64,000 nt of DNA, from assembly GCA_035499735.1 (NCBI GenBank), contig DATJYC010000022.1, positions 49,626-113,625 of the forward strand, written 5' to 3'. The position numbers and the translations under genes were made by a program. Within the stretch, counting starts at the first letter, position 1, and the number at the start of each line of letters is the position of its first letter. The DNA comes from VBDM01 sp035499735 (GTDB taxonomy: Bacteria; Pseudomonadota; Gammaproteobacteria; Burkholderiales; SG8-39). Of the stretch, positions 8,747 through 16,635 are shown one piece after another. The notes below the pieces were generated by a model. It was not told where the DNA came from, did no database searches, and was given only the letters and a program-made list of their open reading frames with translations.

Positions 8747-9205
8747 GTGGTCGTCAGCGCGGTCTTCGCGTTTCTTCATTTTCTGGCGGCGTTCGGCATC
8801 TTCGCCGCCGTATTTCTCGAATGGCAGACGATGAGCCGCTCGCCGAGCTACGCGGAGGCAAGGCGGATCCAGCGGTGCGACACGTGGTACGGCCTGTTCG
8901 CCGCAATGGTGTTGATCGTCGGCTTCCTCCGGGTCTACTACTTCGACAAGGGCAGCGATTTCTACCTCGCGAATCCGTTCTTCTACGCCAAGCTCGCCCT
9001 GTTTCTTTCGGCCGGCCTGCTCTCCATCTATCCGACGCTTCGCTTCCTCGAGTGGCGCGCGCAGACCCGGCAGGGTCAGCCTCCCGTCGTATCGGAGCAG
9101 GTATATCAAAAGATCATGCTCGCAATACGGCTGGAGATGGTCCTGCTGCTCGGCGTGGCCCTGTGCGGCAGCCTGATGGCCCGCGGGGTCGGGGTCTGGC
9201 AATGA
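8747..9205 (+). CDS. DUF2214 family membrane protein
   Basis: 152-residue integral membrane protein with four hydrophobic segments (about residues 3-22, 45-64, 80-97 and 128-148). It matches the DUF2214 family by the pattern AFLHFLAAFGIFAA and the Arg/Tyr/Phe-rich second helix FLRVYYFDKGSDFY. Function is unknown. The GTG start lies 2 bases after the EF-G-like stop, so translation is probably coupled. Its stop overlaps the next gene by 4 bases. Confidence 0.75.
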   Translation: MVVSAVFAFLHFLAAFGIFAAVFLEWQTMSRSPSYAEARRIQRCDTWYGLFAAMVLIVGFLRVYYFDKGSDFYLANPFFYAKLALFLSAGLLSIYPTLRFLEWRAQTRQGQPPVVSEQVYQKIMLAIRLEMVLLLGVALCGSLMARGVGVWQ

Positions 9206-9612
9206 CTCCTCCGGATTCCGTCACCGAAAAATCTCGGGGCGTCGTCAGCATCGCAAGCCCTTACCCCTTTTCCGAGACTGTGAAGCACCTGCTCTCCGGG
9301 TTCGCGAGTCACGGCATCAAGGTCTTCGCCACGATCGACCAGCAGGCCGAGGCCGTGGCCGCGGGCCTCACGCTGCCGCCGACGACTTTGATCATCTTCG
9401 GCAATCCCAAGGCCGGGACGCCGGTCATGCTGGCGCAACCGCAATCGGGCCTGGACCTGCCGCTGAAGGTTCTCGTATCCGAGGCTGTACTTGGCAAAGT
9501 GATCGTGAGCTTCAATTCGGCCTCGTATATCGTCGAGCGGCACTCGATCGCCCCGGCCCTTGCGTCGAATCTCGCTGCGGGCGAGCGCCTCATCGCCAAG
9601 CTGATGGAATAG
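9202..9612 (+). CDS. DUF302 domain protein
   Basis: 136-residue soluble protein matching the DUF302 family: SPYPFSETVKHLLSGFASHGIKVFATIDQQAEA, TTLIIFGNPKAGTPVM and the LDLPLKVLV core. The fold is known from structures of the family, but its function is not. No signal peptide is visible. The ATG overlaps the stop of the DUF2214 gene (ATGA), so both are co-translated. Confidence 0.8.
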   Translation: MTPPDSVTEKSRGVVSIASPYPFSETVKHLLSGFASHGIKVFATIDQQAEAVAAGLTLPPTTLIIFGNPKAGTPVMLAQPQSGLDLPLKVLVSEAVLGKVIVSFNSASYIVERHSIAPALASNLAAGERLIAKLME

Positions 9613-10194
9613 GTGTCTGTGAGTTCACCTGACAAGGGTCGGTGGATCAAACCCGCCGCGGTCGCAGCGGGCATCTTGGCGTTCGGTGTCATCCTGTGGA
9701 TAACAGAGCATTCCATTGGCCTGACATCTCTGCCCTACGCGCTCTTCATGCTTCCCGCTACCAACCCTCTAGGGTTCCTTGGGACTGCCTTTGTCTACCT
9801 GGTGCTAGGGTTCGGCGGATTAGGACTGCGAAGAGCCATTCCCTACGCGTGTTTCTTTCTGGCTGGGGCAACTGTAGCGCGGTTTCAGTGGCATATCGCG
9901 TTCGACGAAGACCGAAGCGGGCTCGAGCAGTATTATTTCGAGGCACTGCTGCTGGTGCCCATAGCGGGCCTTGTCGGGCTTCTTTCTTCGGTCCGATACC
10001 TCTCTGTTGACCGACTACTGGCCTTGATCATCGGCATGTCGGTGCTGTTGGGAGTGATGCAATTTCTTTGGGAGGTCAGGGTCATTTCGGCTATTGCGCT
10101 GAACGTTTACGCCCGCGCGTACGCCATGACTGCGATTGTCCTGCCTCTTGTATCTCTCGGTCGGAATCACTTTGGACCTGGAAGGGAGGCCTGA
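9613..10194 (+). CDS. Hypothetical membrane protein of atypical base composition
   Basis: 193 residues with five or six hydrophobic segments (for example AVAAGILAFGVILWI, FLGTAFVYLVLGFGGLGL, LLALIIGMSVLLGVM). No family is recognised. The start is GTG directly after the DUF302 stop; a second GTG two codons on is also possible. The base composition is clearly lower in GC than its neighbours, and the gene uses codons such as TTA, CTA and TCA that are rare elsewhere in the window. It may have been acquired separately. It ends 1 base into the next gene. Confidence 0.65.
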   Translation: MSVSSPDKGRWIKPAAVAAGILAFGVILWITEHSIGLTSLPYALFMLPATNPLGFLGTAFVYLVLGFGGLGLRRAIPYACFFLAGATVARFQWHIAFDEDRSGLEQYYFEALLLVPIAGLVGLLSSVRYLSVDRLLALIIGMSVLLGVMQFLWEVRVISAIALNVYARAYAMTAIVLPLVSLGRNHFGPGREA

Positions 10195-11210
10195 TGCGTA
10201 TTTCGCTTGTTTCGCTCTCGGTATTCCTTGCCGCCTGCACTACCACCCCCATCGCCCTCCGCGACATGGGCTCGTTCCATGTCGGCGGGCGCGACGTGGA
10301 GGTCTCCGGGAAGCCGGTAAAGGAGGTGGTGTTCACGCCCGGCGGGGTGCCGGCGAAGATCGATCTCAACGGAACCTATTCGGTAGAGGCGATGTACGTG
10401 CAGTATTTTCTGCCGGAGAATCGCCGCGGTTCGGTGCCGCTCTTGATGTGGCACGGCGGGGGGCTGACCGGCGTGTCGTACGAGACGACGCCTGACGGGC
10501 GCGAGGGCTGGCTCAACTACTTTATCAAGCAGGGCTGGGACGTCTACAACTCCGACGCGGTGGAGCGCGGGCGCGCGGGCTGGGCGATGTCGCCGGATAT
10601 TTTCAAGGGCGATCCGCTGTTTCTCACGAAGGCGAATCCGTGGGAGCGCTTCCGCATCGGGCAGGGCCCGGGGTCGTGGAGCTCCGACCCGGCGCAGCGC
10701 AAGCTGATGCCGAACTCGCAGTTCCCGGTCGAGGGCTACGACAATTTCGTGAAGCAGGCGGTGCCGCGCTGGACGACGACCGACGACGCGATCATCCGCG
10801 CGTACATCGCGCTGGTCGACAAGGTGTGCCCGTGTGTGATTCTCTTCCATTCGCAGGCAGGGCAGTTCGGCTTCAAGGTGGCGCAGGCGCGGCCGGACAA
10901 GGTGCGCGCGCTCGTCGCGGTCGAGCCCGCCGGCGTGGGCGAACCGAAGCAGGCGGCGGCGCTGAAGAATATCCCGACGCTTGCCGTGTTCGGCGACAAC
11001 ATCGTGCTTGACTCGCGCTGGCCGCAGATGCGCAGGAACGACGACAACTTTTTTGCCGAGATCGAGAAAGCGGGCGGCAAGGTCGACATTCTCGACCTGC
11101 CGAAGGCCGGACTTGTAGGCAACTCGCACATGCTGATGATGGACAGGAACAACCTGCAGGTCGCCGCGCTCATCCAGGACTGGCTCGCGAAGCAGGGGCT
11201 GGTGCGATGA
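10194..11210 (+). CDS. Lipoprotein alpha/beta hydrolase
   Basis: 338-residue predicted esterase-like lipoprotein. The lipobox is LAAC at residues 12-15. Alpha/beta hydrolase features are the oxyanion loop HGGG and the nucleophile elbow HSQAG with Ser220, where the first Gly of GxSxG is replaced by His. A likely acid lies in FGDNIV, and the catalytic His is in GNSHMLMMD. The substrate is unknown. The gene is coupled to the upstream membrane gene by a TGATG overlap. After cleavage it would sit in the periplasm, attached to a membrane. Confidence 0.8.
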   Translation: MRISLVSLSVFLAACTTTPIALRDMGSFHVGGRDVEVSGKPVKEVVFTPGGVPAKIDLNGTYSVEAMYVQYFLPENRRGSVPLLMWHGGGLTGVSYETTPDGREGWLNYFIKQGWDVYNSDAVERGRAGWAMSPDIFKGDPLFLTKANPWERFRIGQGPGSWSSDPAQRKLMPNSQFPVEGYDNFVKQAVPRWTTTDDAIIRAYIALVDKVCPCVILFHSQAGQFGFKVAQARPDKVRALVAVEPAGVGEPKQAAALKNIPTLAVFGDNIVLDSRWPQMRRNDDNFFAEIEKAGGKVDILDLPKAGLVGNSHMLMMDRNNLQVAALIQDWLAKQGLVR

Positions 11211-11314
11211 AGCTCGCTGGCTGGCTGGTCCGCGCCGAGGGGCGGATGATGGTCTCGGCGGGGTTCTTCCAGGTTTGCTCGGCGCTCGCGCACGGTGAAG
11301 CCGCGGAAGGGTAG
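11207..11314 (+). CDS. Possible small ORF, 35 residues
   Basis: Begins with an ATG overlapping the hydrolase stop (ATGA) and encodes a short hydrophobic-centred peptide, MKLAGWLVRAEGRMMVSAGF and 15 more residues. There are no homology clues. The coupling geometry is the only support, and it may be spurious. Confidence 0.2.
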   Translation: MKLAGWLVRAEGRMMVSAGFFQVCSALAHGEAAEG

Positions 11315-11323
11315 CGGCGGGCG

Positions 11324-11743
11324 ATGCTCAAGACGAAGACTCTCTTGCTCGCCCTTCTCGCAGTCCTGGGCTGGACGGTGGGCTTCTTCATGCTCCTCGA
11401 CTGGTGGGCGGTCAATAGCCCCAGCGAGCGCGCAGCCAGTCCCGTTGGCCTGCTCGTAAGCGAAGTCGGCCGAACCGCTCCAACCATGATCTACTTCTTT
11501 GCCGTCGGGCTCCTGCTGGGCCGGGCGCTGGGACCGGGGGCGGGCGGGGTCTGGGCGCTAGCGACCGCGGCCGCCGCGATGGTGATCCAGGCCATAGCGA
11601 CGCAACGGGTCTTTCCCGATGGCGCCGACCTCGTGGTCCTCGCAGCCCTCGCTATCGACTACCTGCTTCCATTGCTGTGCAGCATCGCCGGAGCCGCGAC
11701 ATCCCGGCTGTGGCGAAGCACGACGGACGCCGAGGGGCGTTGA
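11324..11743 (+). CDS. Hypothetical four-helix membrane protein
   Basis: 139 residues with four hydrophobic stretches: LLLALLAVLGWTVGFFMLLDWW, APTMIYFFAVGLLLGRALG, GGVWALATAAAAMVIQAIA and LVVLAALAIDYLLPLLCSIAG. No family was recognised. The ATG at 11324 follows GGCGGGCG. The stop overlaps the TTG start of the following hydrolase, so the two are probably translated together. Confidence 0.6.
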   Translation: MLKTKTLLLALLAVLGWTVGFFMLLDWWAVNSPSERAASPVGLLVSEVGRTAPTMIYFFAVGLLLGRALGPGAGGVWALATAAAAMVIQAIATQRVFPDGADLVVLAALAIDYLLPLLCSIAGAATSRLWRSTTDAEGR

Positions 11744-12435
11744 CGGCGACCTACGTCCTCGTCCACGGCGCTTGGCACGGCGGCTGGTGCTGGAGGCGCG
11801 TGCGGCGCCTGCTCGAGGCGGCGGGGGGCGAGGTCTATACGCCGACGCTCACGGGCCTCGGCGACCGGGCGCACCTCCTGTCCCGCGAGGTCGGCCTTGA
11901 GACTCACGTCGCCGATATCCTCGCGGTGCTCGAGACGGAAGATCTCGCGCACGTCGTGCTCGTCGGCCACAGCTACGCGGGCATGGTGGTGACGGCGGTC
12001 GCGGACCGCGCCGCGCGCAGGATCGCACGCCTCGTCTACCTCGACGCCGTCGTCCCGCGCGACGGGCAGTGCCTGTACGACTGCTCGTCGGCGCGCGTGA
12101 GGGAGTATTTCGAGGAGCAGGCGCGGACCGGCGAGGGTTGGCTCGTGCCCGCCGCGGCGGCGACCGCGCAGCTCCTGGGACTGAAGAGCGACGAGGACCA
12201 GCGCTGGGTGATCCCCAGGCTCATGCCGCATCCGGTCAGGACGTTCCGCGAGGCGGTGCGGCTCGCTTCGAATCCGCCGCCCGTGCCGCGCCGCTACATC
12301 AACTGCATCGGCGACAAGCCCCTCGGCCAGCCGCGAACGGCGCAGGCCGAGGGCATAGGCGACTATCACGAGCTGCGCACCGGCCACGACGCCATGGTGA
12401 CCGCGGCCGAGGAGGTGGCGGGGCTTCTTTGCTGA
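11740..12435 (+). CDS. Alpha/beta hydrolase (salicylate esterase-like group)
   Basis: 231-residue soluble alpha/beta hydrolase. It opens with TYVLVHGAWHGGWCWRRV, the oxyanion strand typical of plant MES/EstC-like esterases. The nucleophile elbow is GHSYAG, the acid lies in YLDAVVP or later, and the probable catalytic His is in LRTGHDAM. The TTG start at 11740 was selected because it overlaps the previous stop (TTGA) and places the VLVHG strand right at the N-terminus. A GTG 21 codons upstream is the alternative. The substrate is unknown. Confidence 0.78.
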   Translation: MTATYVLVHGAWHGGWCWRRVRRLLEAAGGEVYTPTLTGLGDRAHLLSREVGLETHVADILAVLETEDLAHVVLVGHSYAGMVVTAVADRAARRIARLVYLDAVVPRDGQCLYDCSSARVREYFEEQARTGEGWLVPAAAATAQLLGLKSDEDQRWVIPRLMPHPVRTFREAVRLASNPPPVPRRYINCIGDKPLGQPRTAQAEGIGDYHELRTGHDAMVTAAEEVAGLLC

Positions 12436-12488
12436 ACCGGGCGTAGACTTGTGCCGCCCGCTCCAAGGGCCAATCAAGGGGGAGAACA

Positions 12489-12779
12489 ATGAAACAGCAG
12501 ATCGCGCGCCTGTCGCCGCACCAGAACGCCAAGGTCGCTTCCATCGTCTGGGCCGTAACCTCGCTCCTCTTCGTCGTTCCCATGTTCCTGGTGAGCTGGC
12601 TCACCATTCCGCCGCAGGCGCGGGGGCACAACGGATTCTTCGACTACTTCTTCCTGATCATGCCGTTCGCGTACCTCATCCTCGGCTACATCGTGGCCGT
12701 GTTCGGCTGCTGGGTCTACAACTCGCTGTTCAAGTTCATCGGCGGATTCGAGTTCGAGTCCCGGGATCAGCAGGCTTGA
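12489..12779 (+). CDS. Small two-helix membrane protein
   Basis: 96 residues with two membrane segments (SIVWAVTSLLFVVPMFLVSW and FLIMPFAYLILGYIVAVFGCW) and a C-terminal soluble tail KFIGGFEFESRDQQA. The ribosome site GGGGGAG lies 8 bases before the ATG. The ending NSLFKFIGGFEFE is reminiscent of short conserved proteobacterial membrane proteins, but I cannot name a family. The stop overlaps the next start. Confidence 0.6.
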   Translation: MKQQIARLSPHQNAKVASIVWAVTSLLFVVPMFLVSWLTIPPQARGHNGFFDYFFLIMPFAYLILGYIVAVFGCWVYNSLFKFIGGFEFESRDQQA

Positions 12780-13441
12780 GCGCGAGCGGAACCCGGCTCC
12801 CCCCGCCCGTCGTCCCGCGCAACTTCTACGCGGCGGGCTTGAACTACCGCGCGCACATCGAATGGGCGAACAGCCGCGGCGCGAGCCACAAGGTGCCGGC
12901 CCAGCCCGACATCGGCTACCGCTCGGCCGCGGCACTGATCGGATCGGGGGAAGACATCGTGATCCCGGCCGACTCGCCCGGGCCGGTCGAGTACGAGGGC
13001 GAGCTGGTCGCGGTGATCGGGAAGAAGGCGAAGAACGTGTCGGAGGCCGACGCGCTCGACTGCGTGCGTGGCTACACGCTCGGCAACGATATCAGCGAGC
13101 GCAGCTGGCAGAAGACCGACCGGACGCTGTGGCGCGCGAAGAGCGCCGATACCTTCAAGCCGATGGGACCGAGGATCGTCTCCGGGATCGACCCGCAGAA
13201 CCAGGTGATCGAGGTGCGCGTCAACGGCCGTACCGTGTCGAGCTACAGCACAAAGGGCATGATCTTCTCCGTCGCGCGCTACATCGCGCGCATGTCGCAG
13301 TACGTGACGCTCTGGCCCGACGACATCATCTGGTTCGGCTGCGACGGGCCGACCGAGCCCGCGCTGAAGACCGGCGATCTAGTCGAGGTCGTGAACGAGG
13401 CGATCGGCGTCCTTGCCAACCGCGTGCGGGGGGAGACATGA
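12776..13441 (+). CDS. Fumarylacetoacetate hydrolase (FAH) family protein
   Basis: 221-residue FAH-fold enzyme, shorter than typical 280-residue members because the N-terminal extension is absent. The FAH core starts at FYAAGLNYRAHIEWA. Metal-binding acids are seen in VEYEGELVAVIG (E-x-x-E type) and NDISERSWQ. The C-terminal LKTGDLVEVVNEAIGVLANRV is typical. Family members act as hydrolases, decarboxylases or isomerases in aromatic catabolism; the exact reaction is not told by sequence. The TTG start overlaps the upstream stop, and the stop overlaps msrB by 4 bases. Confidence 0.82.
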   Translation: MSASGTRLPPPVVPRNFYAAGLNYRAHIEWANSRGASHKVPAQPDIGYRSAAALIGSGEDIVIPADSPGPVEYEGELVAVIGKKAKNVSEADALDCVRGYTLGNDISERSWQKTDRTLWRAKSADTFKPMGPRIVSGIDPQNQVIEVRVNGRTVSSYSTKGMIFSVARYIARMSQYVTLWPDDIIWFGCDGPTEPALKTGDLVEVVNEAIGVLANRVRGET

Positions 13442-13917
13442 AAGTCCGCGTCTACAACGGAAAGGGCGAGCTGGTCGGCCCCGTGGAAAGTCCGGCCGTC
13501 GTCAAGACGGACGCGGAGTGGCGGCGCAAGCTCACGCGCGAGCAGTACGAGGTGGCGCGGGGCAAGGGCACCGAGCCGCCGTTCTGCGGGCTGCTGCTCG
13601 ACAACAAGCGCGACGGTGTCTACGCCTGCGTGTGCTGCTCGCTGCCGCTGTTCGCCTCGGACTCGAAGTTCAACTCGAACACCGGCTGGCCGAGCTTCTT
13701 CCAGCCGGTCGGCCCGGAGAACGTCGTGAACGAGGAGGACCGCAGCTACGGCATGCGGCGCACCGAGATCCTGTGCGTGCGCTGCGGGTGCCACCTCGGG
13801 CACGTGTTCGAGGACGGACCGCGCCCGACGGGCCTGCGCTACTGCGTCAACTCCGAGTCGCTGGTCTTCGTCGACGAGAAGGACCTCGCGACGCTCGCCG
13901 ACCCGGCCGCGGGCTAG
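13438..13917 (+). CDS. msrB: Peptide-methionine (R)-S-oxide reductase MsrB
   Basis: 159-residue reductase of methionine-R-sulfoxide in proteins. Two CxxC zinc pairs are visible (CVCC and CVRCG), and the catalytic Cys is in LRYCVNSESL. The core NTGWPSFFQP and HLGHVFEDGP-x-PTGLRYC motifs are complete. There is no signal peptide, so it is cytoplasmic. The first 30 residues extend beyond the minimal domain. It is translationally coupled to the FAH gene through ATGA. Confidence 0.95.
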   Translation: MKVRVYNGKGELVGPVESPAVVKTDAEWRRKLTREQYEVARGKGTEPPFCGLLLDNKRDGVYACVCCSLPLFASDSKFNSNTGWPSFFQPVGPENVVNEEDRSYGMRRTEILCVRCGCHLGHVFEDGPRPTGLRYCVNSESLVFVDEKDLATLADPAAG

Positions 13918-13920
13918 ACC

Positions 13921-14808
13921 TTGGCCGACGCCGCCTTCCACGGAGTCTTCCCCTACCTTGTCTCGCCCGTCGATGCCGCGGGCGAGGTCAAGGCCGCCGT
14001 GCTCGAGCGGTTGTGCAATGACCTGATCGCCGCCGGCGTGCACGGGCTCACGCCACTCGGCTCGACCGGGGAGTTCGCCTACCTCTCCTGGCCGCAGCGG
14101 CGCGCGGTCGTCGAAACCGTGGTGCGCGCGGCGAACGGCCGCGTGCCCGTGGTCGCGGGCGTCGCTTCCACGACCGTCGCCGACGCGGTGATGCAGGCGC
14201 GCGAGTTCGAGCGCGCGGGCGCCGCCGGCATCCTCGCGATCCTGGAAGCCTATTTCCCCCTGACCGACGAGGGCGTGCACGACTATTTCGCCGCGGTCGC
14301 GCGCGCCGTGTCGCTCCCCGTCGTGCTCTACACCAACCCGAACTTCCAGCGCTCGGACCTCAGCCTCGCCGTGATCGAGCGGCTGTCGCGCATCGATAAC
14401 GTCCGCTACATCAAGGATGCCTCGTTCAACACCGGGAGGCTGCTCTCGATCATCGGACAGGTAGGGGGCAGGATGAAGGTGTTCGCGGCCTCGGCCCACA
14501 TCCCGGCCTGCGTCATGCTCATCGGCGGAGTCGGCTGGATGGCGGGGCCCGCGTGCGTCGCGGCGCGCCAGAGCGTGCGCCTCTACGAGACCTGCCGGCG
14601 CGGCGACTGGGCGGCGGCGATGGAGCTGCAGCGGCCGTTGTGGGCGCTCAACCAGGCGTTCGCGAAATACAATCTCGCCGCGTGCATCAAGGGCGGGCTC
14701 GCGCTCCAGGGCTATGATGTCGGGGCGCCGCTGCCGCCGCAGGCGCCCCTGCCGCCCGAAGGGGTCGCGGAAGTGAAGCGGGCGCTCGAGGCGATCGGCG
14801 CGCTGTAG
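13921..14808 (+). CDS. DapA-like (DHDPS/NAL family) aldolase
   Basis: 295-residue TIM-barrel protein of the dihydrodipicolinate synthase/N-acetylneuraminate lyase family. The Schiff-base lysine is K165 (YIKDAS) and the conserved tyrosine is Y137 (LYTNPN). The GSTGE substrate loop near residue 43-47 is intact. Being outside lysine-biosynthesis genes and next to an FAH-family gene, it is more likely a catabolic 2-oxo acid aldolase or lyase than the essential DapA (inference). The TTG start at 13921 lies 3 bases after the msrB stop. Confidence 0.85.
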   Translation: MADAAFHGVFPYLVSPVDAAGEVKAAVLERLCNDLIAAGVHGLTPLGSTGEFAYLSWPQRRAVVETVVRAANGRVPVVAGVASTTVADAVMQAREFERAGAAGILAILEAYFPLTDEGVHDYFAAVARAVSLPVVLYTNPNFQRSDLSLAVIERLSRIDNVRYIKDASFNTGRLLSIIGQVGGRMKVFAASAHIPACVMLIGGVGWMAGPACVAARQSVRLYETCRRGDWAAAMELQRPLWALNQAFAKYNLAACIKGGLALQGYDVGAPLPPQAPLPPEGVAEVKRALEAIGAL

Positions 14809-14874
14809 GGCAGCAGCGAGACCGGAACGAGTACGGAGCAGGGAAGAGACTCCCATACTCAAACAGGAGAAACC

Positions 14875-15261
14875 ATGTCGATTCGAATCGCAGTCGCATC
14901 AATGGCAGTCATGCTGTTCGCCGCCGGCTTCGCGGGCGGCGCGTTCGCGCAGGCGGCGAAGGGCCAAGGCCCCTGCGCCGAGGACGCGAAGAAATTCTGC
15001 GCGGGCATGCAGCCCGGCGGCGGCCGCATCGCCCGGTGCATGAAGCAGCACGAGTCCGATCTCTCGCCCGCCTGCCAGGATGCGATCAAGAAGGCCGAGC
15101 AGCGGCTCAAGGAGTTCAGCGACGAGTGCAAGGCGGACGCGGAGAAATTCTGCAAGGGCATCCGGCCCGGCGGCGGGCGCATCCTCGCGTGCCTCAAGAG
15201 CCACCAGTCCGAGCTCGCGCCGGCGTGCGCGGCGGAGTTCAACCGCGCGGGCAAGAAGTAG
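14875..15261 (+). CDS. Secreted cysteine-rich repeat protein
   Basis: 128 residues: a signal peptide ending GGAFA-QA, then two tandem repeats of about 45 residues. Each has the pattern C-x3-A-x-KFC-x-G-x2-PGGGRI-x2-C-x3-H-x-S-L-x-PAC, as in the Cys-rich (GLG1-type, Pfam Cys_rich_FGFR) domain. Four Cys per repeat could form two disulfides in the periplasm. The function is unknown in bacteria. A good ribosome site (CAGGAGAAACC) precedes the ATG. Confidence 0.8.
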   Translation: MSIRIAVASMAVMLFAAGFAGGAFAQAAKGQGPCAEDAKKFCAGMQPGGGRIARCMKQHESDLSPACQDAIKKAEQRLKEFSDECKADAEKFCKGIRPGGGRILACLKSHQSELAPACAAEFNRAGKK

Positions 15262-15283
15262 GGCGGTACGGAACGCGGACGCG

Positions 15284-16273
15284 ATGGCGCTCGACGATCG
15301 GCTGATCCGCGTTTCCGGCGCCGGCATCCGGCGCGAGCACGGCGAGCTGCGCGCGGGCGAGGCCGGCCCGGTGAAGGCCGACTACCGGGTGGTCGAGCCT
15401 GGCATGACTGCGCCCGAGGCGTTCCGCGCCCTGTGCGCGGCGTGCGTGCAGCACCTCGAGGGCAACCGCTACGGGGCGCTCGCCGGCGAGGACCCGGAGT
15501 ACCTGCACCAAATGCGGGTTGCCCTCCGGCGGCTGCGCACCGCGTTCGCGATCTTCGCGGACGCGCTGCCGCCGGCGGCCGGCGCGGAGATGCTCGCCGA
15601 GCTGCGCTGGCTGCGTCGCGCGCTCGGGGCGGCGCGCGACTGGGACGTGTTCCTCGCGGTCACGCTCAAGCCGGTCCTCGCGCGGCACCCGCGGCACGCC
15701 GGGCTGCGCGCTTTCCGCGCGGCCTGCGAGGAGCACAGCGGCCGGGCGAGGGGCACCGCGCAGCGGGCCCTGGAGTCGCGGCGCTACTACGCGCTCATGC
15801 GCTCCCTGCGCGCGCTGAGCTACGGCGACTCGCCGCTGCCGCCCGCCACGCCGCGACGGCAGCCGATTGAGCGGCACGCGCAGGCCGCGGTCGCCGGCCT
15901 CATCGGCCGCACAAGAAAGCGCGGGCGCAGGCTGATGCGCCAGGACGCGACAGAGCTCCACCGATTGAGGAAGGCGGTGCGCAGGCTGCGCTACGGACTG
16001 CTGTTCCTCGCCCCGGTGCTGCCCGAGCGGCGCGTGCGGCCGCTCGCCGGCGCGGTCGAGGCGCTCCAGGAATCCCTGGGCACGCTCAACGACTGCGCCG
16101 TCGGCAAGACCCTGATCGCGCGCGTGCGCGCGGAAGCGCGCGGTCGCGAGCGGCGCAAGGCGCGCAAGCTGCTCTCGAAGCGGCTCAAGGCGGCGCGCTC
16201 CGCGCGCCGCGGCGAGCTCGAGGCGCAGTGGGAGGCATTCCGGACGGCGGAAGAAGTCTTTTCCTACGGCTGA
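15284..16273 (+). CDS. CHAD domain protein
   Basis: 329-residue, strongly basic alpha-helical protein with the two halves of a CHAD domain. These are marked by EYLHQMRVALRRLRTAFAIF (about residues 70-90) and ELHRLRKAVRRLRYGLLFL (about residues 225-243), each with the conserved His and Arg rows that bind polyphosphate. No CYTH domain is fused. CHAD proteins bind polyphosphate granules. The start is the ATG at 15284. It overlaps tail-to-tail by 10 bases with the CDGSH gene. Confidence 0.88.
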   Translation: MALDDRLIRVSGAGIRREHGELRAGEAGPVKADYRVVEPGMTAPEAFRALCAACVQHLEGNRYGALAGEDPEYLHQMRVALRRLRTAFAIFADALPPAAGAEMLAELRWLRRALGAARDWDVFLAVTLKPVLARHPRHAGLRAFRAACEEHSGRARGTAQRALESRRYYALMRSLRALSYGDSPLPPATPRRQPIERHAQAAVAGLIGRTRKRGRRLMRQDATELHRLRKAVRRLRYGLLFLAPVLPERRVRPLAGAVEALQESLGTLNDCAVGKTLIARVRAEARGRERRKARKLLSKRLKAARSARRGELEAQWEAFRTAEEVFSYG

Positions 16274-16491
16274 TCGCTGCGGATCTCGGGATAGACGTCC
16301 TTCGTCTCGACGCGGGCGCCGTCCTCGTCGTACCAGTACAGCTTCCCGGGAGACTCGCCCTTGGTGATCTTGTGCGAGCCGTCGCAGAAGGGCAGGTTTC
16401 CCGAGAGGCCGCAGGCGCAGATCCACTGCGATTCTCCGCCGACTTTCACTTCGTAGGGGTGGTCGCGGTGGCGCTTCACGATCCGGGCCAT
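16264..16491 (-). CDS. CDGSH iron-sulfur domain protein
   Basis: 75-residue small protein with the complete CDGSH 2Fe-2S motif CACGLSGNLPFCDGSH (three Cys, one His). The N-terminus is MARIVKRHRDHPYEVKV. In bacteria such proteins are thought to work in redox or iron-sulfur chemistry, but the role here is unknown. It is encoded opposite to its neighbours and its 3' end overlaps the CHAD gene. Confidence 0.92.
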   Translation of the reverse strand: MARIVKRHRDHPYEVKVGGESQWICACGLSGNLPFCDGSHKITKGESPGKLYWYDEDGARVETKDVYPEIRSDQP

Positions 16492-16635
16492 GGCCGGCTC
16501 TCCTTTTCCTGTGGGCGTGCTCGACCATAGACTCCGGCCGCGCGCCCGGCGTTCCCGGGCGTTGCCTGGGGCGGGGGCGTTTGCTACATTGCGCGGGGGA
16601 GAAAAACAGACAAATCCGGGATGGAGGAGACCACG

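Noticed and set aside
16621..16635. ATG at 16621 as start of the TAXI binding protein
   Set aside because: This ATG is part of the ATGGAGGAG ribosome site; the ATG at 16636 begins a standard signal peptide.
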